17,698 bases of DNA from CAYXVU01 sp964468725 (GTDB lineage: Bacteria; Acidobacteriota; Blastocatellia; UBA7656), in assembly GCA_964468725.1 (NCBI GenBank), contig CAYXVU010000121.1, forward strand, positions 1 to 17,698. The letters run 5' to 3'. Made by a program: the position numbers and the translations under genes. Numbering within the stretch: position 1 is the stretch's first letter; each line of letters starts with the position of its first letter. The notes under the pieces were generated by a model. That model was given only the letters and a program-made list of their open reading frames with translations, searched no databases and had not been told where the DNA came from. Shown one piece after another: positions 13,495 through 17,698 of the stretch.

Positions 13495-14991
13495 ATGGAT
13501 CTTGAACGTCAGGCGAAGTACAAAATTTCTCGTCAACCTGTCCCCAAACAAGACGCCAACCTGAGAATCTATAACTGGAACGAAGTCTTTCGCGGCTACG
13601 CGCCTGACGGCGCACGCGTGGAAGCTTCGCGCTGCTTACAATGCGAGCATCAACCCTGCACCTTCGCTTGTCCTGTGCGCAACGACATCCCCGGCGCCTT
13701 ATGGCTGATCGAGCATGGTGACTACATCGGCGCCGCCAACAAGTTCCGCGAAACCAGCAACGAGCCGGAAATTTGCGGGCGCATCTGTCCGCAAGAAAAG
13801 CTCTGTGAAGGCGCTTGCGTAGTCGGCTACAAACATCTGCCGGTCTATATTGGCAAACTCGAAGCCTTCTGCACCGATTATCAGCGCAAGACCGAAGGCT
13901 ATCCAGTGCGTGCTAAACAGCCTGTAACTGGCATGCGTGTGGCTATTGTTGGGGCAGGCCCGGCTGGTCTTACGGTTGCCGAAGAGCTGGCCGTCTGCGG
14001 TCACACTTGCGTCGTTTATGATGGGTGGCCGAAACCCGGCGGGCTGCTGCTCTATGGCATCCCGAATTTCAAACTGGAAAAAGAGATTGTCACCGACTAC
14101 ATCAGCTATCTCGAAAGCCTCGGTATCGCCTTTGTTTGCAACGTGCGCATCGGCGCGAAGTTGACAGTTGATGACTTACTCGACAAACAGGGTTACGATG
14201 CCGTCTTTCTCGGATACGGCGCACCCATCGGCGGCAAGATGGAGATCGAAGGCGAAGACCTGATCAATGTTTATCAAGCGACTGAGTATCTCGTGCGTGG
14301 CAATCTGCCCTTTGAAGATTTGCCCGAAACGCTGCGCGCATTGCCGCACATCGGCAAACACACGGTCGTCGTTGGCGGCGGCGATACTTCGATGGATTGT
14401 GTCCGCACCGCCAAACGGCTTGCGCCCGATTCACAAGTCACCCTGGTTTACCGGCGCACGGAAGCCGAGATGCAAGGCCGCGAAGAAGAACGCCATCACG
14501 CCCGCGAAGAAGGCGTCATCTTTAATTACTTGACGACGCCGACGCAGTTCTTCTCCGACGCCGACGGCAAAGTCACCGGCATGGAACTGGTGCGCATGGA
14601 GTTGGGGCCACCCGACAATTCCGGTCGGCGCAAACCCATCGTTAAGAAGGGATCGGAATTCTCTCTCGAATGTGACACGGTGGTCTTGGCCATCGGCTAT
14701 TGGCCAGACACGGAGATTGGCGAGACGACGCCGGGGTTGGAGACGCATAAGTGGGGACTAGTGAAAGTCGAAACCGAAGAGACCGGTCGCACCTCGCGTC
14801 GCGGCGTCTTTGCGGCAGGCGATAACGTGCGCGGCGCGGATTTGGTCGTCACAGCCGTCGCAGCGGCGCGCAAGGCCGCGAAAACGATGGATGAGTTTCT
14901 GCGCCGAAAGATGGAAGAGCGCAACCCGCTGCCCATCGAACCCATGACGGCTGATCGCGTCGAACCCTCAAGCGACATCGCAGCAGATTAA
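13495..14991 (+). CDS. gltD: GltD-type NAD(P)H-dependent Fe-S flavoprotein (glutamate synthase small subunit family)
   Basis: The 498-residue cytosolic oxidoreductase passes electrons from NAD(P)H via FAD to Fe-S clusters. An N-terminal Fer4_20 domain has two cysteine sets, C47-x2-C50-x4-C55-x3-C59P and C94-x3-C98-x5-C104-x3-C108, consistent with two [4Fe-4S] clusters. The FAD fold is IVGAGPAG (151-158), the NAD(P)H fold is VVVGGGDTSMD (291-301), and the C-terminal FAD motif is GVFAAGDNVRG (437-447). GGGAGG seven bases before ATG 13495 decides the start; the frame is open upstream to 13381, but that extension is Cys-rich and lacks a Shine-Dalgarno. No gltB or nfnA partner is beside it, so it could be GltD, homotetrameric GltA, or an NfnB/SudA-like subunit. 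The gene converges on the M64 peptidase gene. Confidence 0.88.
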   Translation: MDLERQAKYKISRQPVPKQDANLRIYNWNEVFRGYAPDGARVEASRCLQCEHQPCTFACPVRNDIPGALWLIEHGDYIGAANKFRETSNEPEICGRICPQEKLCEGACVVGYKHLPVYIGKLEAFCTDYQRKTEGYPVRAKQPVTGMRVAIVGAGPAGLTVAEELAVCGHTCVVYDGWPKPGGLLLYGIPNFKLEKEIVTDYISYLESLGIAFVCNVRIGAKLTVDDLLDKQGYDAVFLGYGAPIGGKMEIEGEDLINVYQATEYLVRGNLPFEDLPETLRALPHIGKHTVVVGGGDTSMDCVRTAKRLAPDSQVTLVYRRTEAEMQGREEERHHAREEGVIFNYLTTPTQFFSDADGKVTGMELVRMELGPPDNSGRRKPIVKKGSEFSLECDTVVLAIGYWPDTEIGETTPGLETHKWGLVKVETEETGRTSRRGVFAAGDNVRGADLVVTAVAAARKAAKTMDEFLRRKMEERNPLPIEPMTADRVEPSSDIAAD

Positions 14992-15100
14992 GAGATCAGA
15001 CAGCGTCTATATCTAGAATCTATTTCTATTGCAAGGAGCGCAGAAAGCCCGCTCACTTGCCGCTCAACGTTGCAACCCGTCATCTACCAAAGCGGACAGA

Positions 15101-16507
15101 TTAGTGCGCGTAGAGATTCATGACATGCTCGATAGCGCGGCGACAGACGGCGCAAAATGCCGTCGTGCGCGTGAACATGATGCAATCTACTTCGGGACGA
15201 TAGTAGCCTTTCGCTTCGTACATCGCGCCTTCAAAGGCGCCGACCTTATCTGCATACTTCTCCGCCGCGAAGAGTTTGACTTCGAATGCGCGGTTCTCAC
15301 GAAAGAGCGCTTCCATCTCTTCTTCGGGGCGATTCTCGGCGCGAATCCGCGCCCGCCGCGTACCGTACTCGCGCGCGTGACGTTCGAACTCCTCTTTTTG
15401 CCACGCCGTCGGCAGCGGCGTATCGGGCGCGAGCAAATCCTTCCATTTCAAATTGGCCGGATCGAGCAACGCCGTCACGTTTGGCTCCCAGGGTTCGGTC
15501 TTCACGGTCGGCGCCGTGTAGGCGACCGGCGAGGTGTAGTATTCGTCGGCCAGCGCCGCGAAGTGATGGCCGAATTCATGCACAAAGACATAGGGCGCTT
15601 GGTCGCTGTCTGCCGCCACCGTGCTATAGAGGCCAAAGATGCCGCCGCCGCCATAGGTGCGCGTGTTGGTGATGATCTCGATGAACTCATACGGCGCAAA
15701 GCCTGCAATGGCGCGCAGGGCGCGATTGTCGAAGGTCAACACGTATCGTTCGGAGCCGAAGGCGTCGTAGGTTGCGCCTACCGGTGAAGCGCGGTACTGA
15801 CCCGTTGACGGGCGCGAGACGCCCGACTCCAACGCCGCAGGGCAGAGCGCCCAGATATTGAAATCTTTGCGCCGCTCTTTGAAGGGCGACGTTGCAAAGA
15901 GCACATCGAGCAAGCGGCGCGCGTCTCGTTCGAACTTGCCGCGCTCGGCTGCCGTGTAGCCATCGCCGATAAGTAAGAAGTCAACCTTGGTCGCCGGGTC
16001 GCCATTCTTTTCGATCTCGATGAGCGGGCCGGGCGCAGGCAGTTTGGCGCGGTCAATGAAGATGTCTTTCGGATCAACAATGAGCGACCAGATTTCACGA
16101 AAGGCATTTTGGGCATCGCGTTTCTTCAAGATGACCTGCACCGGCGCGGTCGGAGCGGGAAAGCGCAACGATTCGTGAAAGGCGCGGTTGAGGGTTTGCG
16201 CTTCTTCGGTCGTCTCCCATTCGCCGTAGATCGAAGCGAAGCCGCGCGAATAGAGCAAGCGGTTGCTATTCCGATCTCGCACTTCGAAGAAGTACTTTCC
16301 GAGATTCGTCTCGTCGAAATTCTTTTGCGGATTGCCCGGCCACGCCGTCGGTTCGATCACCAACCGATCAAGACTGAACATCTCGTGCGTCGCGTTGCCG
16401 GTGTGATAGTAATCGAGTCGCATCGTCGGTGAAGCTGCGCGGGCTTGCCCGCCACTCATCGCCAGCCATACGAAGCCGAGAAGAGCCAAGAAGAGTTTTC
16501 GATTCAT
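15101..16507 (-). CDS. Secreted M64-family zinc metallopeptidase (IgA-peptidase-like)
   Basis: The exported 468-residue endopeptidase has a signal peptide (hydrophobic 5-17, then GGQARA, cleavage near 24), an N-terminal beta-rich domain (about 26-160), and an M64 catalytic domain from about 170. The zinc motif HEFGHHFAALADEY at 310-323 supplies H310, H314 and catalytic E311, with D321 as the presumed third ligand. Family-typical DFLLIGDGYT (176-185) and GAFEGAMYEAKGYYRP (423-438) follow, with a terminal C-x9-C-x2-C (442, 452, 455). The frame extends upstream to 16639, but ATG 16507 begins the signal peptide directly and lies seven bases after an extended -10 box, so the mRNA is probably leaderless. 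Despite the family name, antibody cleavage should not be assumed here. Confidence 0.93.
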   Translation of the reverse strand: MNRKLFLALLGFVWLAMSGGQARAASPTMRLDYYHTGNATHEMFSLDRLVIEPTAWPGNPQKNFDETNLGKYFFEVRDRNSNRLLYSRGFASIYGEWETTEEAQTLNRAFHESLRFPAPTAPVQVILKKRDAQNAFREIWSLIVDPKDIFIDRAKLPAPGPLIEIEKNGDPATKVDFLLIGDGYTAAERGKFERDARRLLDVLFATSPFKERRKDFNIWALCPAALESGVSRPSTGQYRASPVGATYDAFGSERYVLTFDNRALRAIAGFAPYEFIEIITNTRTYGGGGIFGLYSTVAADSDQAPYVFVHEFGHHFAALADEYYTSPVAYTAPTVKTEPWEPNVTALLDPANLKWKDLLAPDTPLPTAWQKEEFERHAREYGTRRARIRAENRPEEEMEALFRENRAFEVKLFAAEKYADKVGAFEGAMYEAKGYYRPEVDCIMFTRTTAFCAVCRRAIEHVMNLYAH

Positions 16508-16514
16508 AGTCTGC

Positions 16515-16523
16515 ATTGTAGCA
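16515..16523 (-). promoter_or_regulatory. Extended -10 promoter of the M64 peptidase gene
   Basis: On the minus strand TGCTACAAT fits the extended -10 form TGnTATAAT with one mismatch; no -35 box is visible, as is usual for this class. The hexamer (16515-16520) ends seven bases before ATG 16507, placing transcription initiation at or beside the start codon. This also argues against the earlier ATG at 16516, which overlaps the box. Confidence 0.6.
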
Positions 16524-16638
16524 AAACTCGCCCGCGCTTTACTCCCTTGCGCCGCGCGCGCGCGCGCCGCTAGTATCACGCCTTGTTCGCAGCGCCTGCG
16601 GCAGCGGGCGAATCGCACCTCTGAAATCGGGGGAGGCA

Positions 16639-17358
16639 TTGGCGGAAAAGATTCTCCTTGAACTCAACAATGTGACGGCGCGCTATGGCGATGTACAAGT
16701 CTTGTGGGGCGTGTCGCTCAGCGTGCGCGAAGGCGAAATTGTCACCCTCATCGGGGCAAACGGCGCTGGCAAAACGACGACTCTCAAAACGATCTCCGGC
16801 GTTGTGCGCGCTACCGGCGGAGACATCCTCTTCGCGGGCGAAGCCATCACCCGTTTGCCTTCGCATGACATCGCGGCCCGCCGCATCGCCCATGTGCCGG
16901 AAGGTCGCAGGCTCTTTCCCTTGATGAGCGTGCGCGAAAATCTTGAACTCGGCGCATTGCATCACGAAGCTCGACAGCATCGGGCTGAGACTCTGGAACA
17001 GGTCTTCGCGCTCTTTCCCAAACTCAAAGAACGCGAGCGTCAGATGGCCGGAACGCTTTCCGGCGGCGAACAACAGATGGTCGCCATCGGTCGCGGGCTG
17101 ATGGCGCGCCCGCGACTGCTGATGTTAGACGAGCCGAGTTTGGGGCTTGCCCCCATCATCGTGTCGGAGATGTTTGCCATCATCGGCAAGCTCAACGAGC
17201 AAGGCATCACCGTCATGCTGGTCGAACAGAATGTGCAGCAGAGTCTGAAGCTGGCCAATCGCGGGTACGTACTCGAAAATGGGCGCGTCGTATTGGAAGG
17301 TGCAGCCCAGTCTCTGCTTACGGACGAGCGCGTGCGCGAAGCCTATCTCGGCGCGTGA
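16639..17358 (+). CDS. livF: LivF-type ABC transporter ATP-binding protein
   Basis: The 239-residue ATPase belongs to the branched-chain amino acid/amide (HAAT) uptake family and would hydrolyse ATP at the cytoplasmic face of a LivHM-like permease. Walker A is GANGAGKT (39-46), the Q-loop region VPEGRRLFPLMSVRENL (86-102) is typical of LivF, the signature is LSGGEQQM (140-147), Walker B is LLMLDEPSLGLAP (160-172), and VEQNVQ (195-200) has the Gln that LivF proteins carry instead of the switch His. The start is TTG 16639 after GGGGGAGG; no in-frame ATG exists between the upstream stop at 16519 and this point. Spacing to the Shine-Dalgarno core is short. No livG, livH, livM or livK lies next to it, so it is an orphan here. 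It is divergent from the M64 peptidase gene. Confidence 0.92.
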   Translation: MAEKILLELNNVTARYGDVQVLWGVSLSVREGEIVTLIGANGAGKTTTLKTISGVVRATGGDILFAGEAITRLPSHDIAARRIAHVPEGRRLFPLMSVRENLELGALHHEARQHRAETLEQVFALFPKLKERERQMAGTLSGGEQQMVAIGRGLMARPRLLMLDEPSLGLAPIIVSEMFAIIGKLNEQGITVMLVEQNVQQSLKLANRGYVLENGRVVLEGAAQSLLTDERVREAYLGA

Positions 17359-17372
17359 GTTCGGGGGTGCGC

Positions 17373-17698
17373 TCATTCAATCTTCTTTACTGTGAAATCC
17401 CCTTGACGTTCGGCGGCTACGATTTGCCAACCGCCTTTGAGTTCCAATCTCCAACCATCGCCCTGCAAACTGCGCGCCTGCGCGTCAGTCGGTGCAGGCA
17501 CGAAAACTTTTGCCACACGCTTGTCTTCGCGCGTCATCAGTGCCCCGCCGGTCACTTCCAGCACACCCCATTCATCGCTCACGATCAGCGTCGGATAGAC
17601 GGTGCCGATCTCTTCCATCGGTACGAGGTTGTTCGGATTGAATGAATAATTGACAGCGCCGGAGAGCGGCAAAATGAGCACCGCGCCGGTGATCAAAC
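17373..17698 (-). CDS. C-terminal fragment of an unrecognised protein (5' end beyond window)
   Basis: The last 107 or so residues of a protein whose start lies past the right edge. It begins with a hydrophobic stretch (ITGAVLILPLSGAVNY), continues with a segment containing NPNNLVPMEEIGTVYP, then DEWGVLEVTGGALMT, and ends in a beta-rich tail ending FTVKKIE. The composition suggests the soluble tail after a membrane helix or the final strands of a folded domain; no family was recognised. A TTG at 17694-17696 could formally be a start, but a continuing frame is more likely. Its stop is 14 bp from the livF stop in convergent orientation, with no hairpin between them. Confidence 0.6.
   Translation of the reverse strand, partial: LITGAVLILPLSGAVNYSFNPNNLVPMEEIGTVYPTLIVSDEWGVLEVTGGALMTREDKRVAKVFVPAPTDAQARSLQGDGWRLELKGGWQIVAAERQGDFTVKKIE

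Noticed and set aside
14992..15100. Terminator between the convergent GltD-like and M64 genes
   Set aside because: Only a 5-bp AT-rich stem (TAGAA/TTCTA) was found, with no T-run; nothing supportable.

Overview
The window looks like chromosomal DNA from a GC-rich, diderm bacterium. The gene repertoire suggests Acidobacteriota, probably the Blastocatellia side: a giant secreted Asp-box propeller/HYR protein, a secreted M64 peptidase, a Sec-type SelD and a SPOR protein. This placement is an inference from gene content; no marker gene was compared. No phage, CRISPR array or intact insertion sequence is visible.

Layout. (1) Bases 1-3014, minus strand: a haem cluster read as small secreted protein, hemE, hemH, hemG/hemY (the last cut by the window edge). 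A decayed VapC/PIN-toxin tail lies between hemE and hemH. (2) Bases 3115-8142, minus strand: a 1478-residue secreted protein with a strong intrinsic terminator after it. Its best promoter lies about 500 nt upstream, so it may have a long, hairpin-rich leader. (3) Bases 8252-8869, minus strand: an AAG/MPG-type 3-methyladenine DNA glycosylase with a promoter so close to the start codon that the mRNA is probably leaderless. (4) Bases 8898-12702, plus strand: a lipoprotein of unknown function, a membrane-anchored metallophosphoesterase, selD, a small NfeD-like protein and a SPOR-domain protein. (5) Bases 12813-12944, minus strand: tRNA-Leu(CAG) with a clear sigma70 promoter. (6) Bases 13317-14991, plus strand: a GltD-type Fe-S flavoprotein behind a good promoter and a roughly 140-nt leader. 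(7) Bases 15101-16523, minus strand: a secreted M64 metallopeptidase with an extended -10 promoter, again apparently leaderless. (8) Bases 16639-17358, plus strand: a LivF-type ABC ATPase with a TTG start and no other liv genes beside it. (9) Bases 17373-17698, minus strand: the C-terminus of an unrecognised protein.

The most informative feature is selD. Its true start is ATG 10846, and codon 12 is an in-frame TGA at the position of the catalytic Cys of SelD. An 8-bp perfect hairpin with a GUU loop follows at the spacing expected of a bacterial SECIS element. Conventional gene calling would start at GTG 10903 and lose the active site. The window therefore implies that this organism decodes UGA as selenocysteine and has selA, selB and selC elsewhere. 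The haem genes form one functional unit (uroporphyrinogen to haem). The other genes are mostly independent housekeeping or envelope functions.
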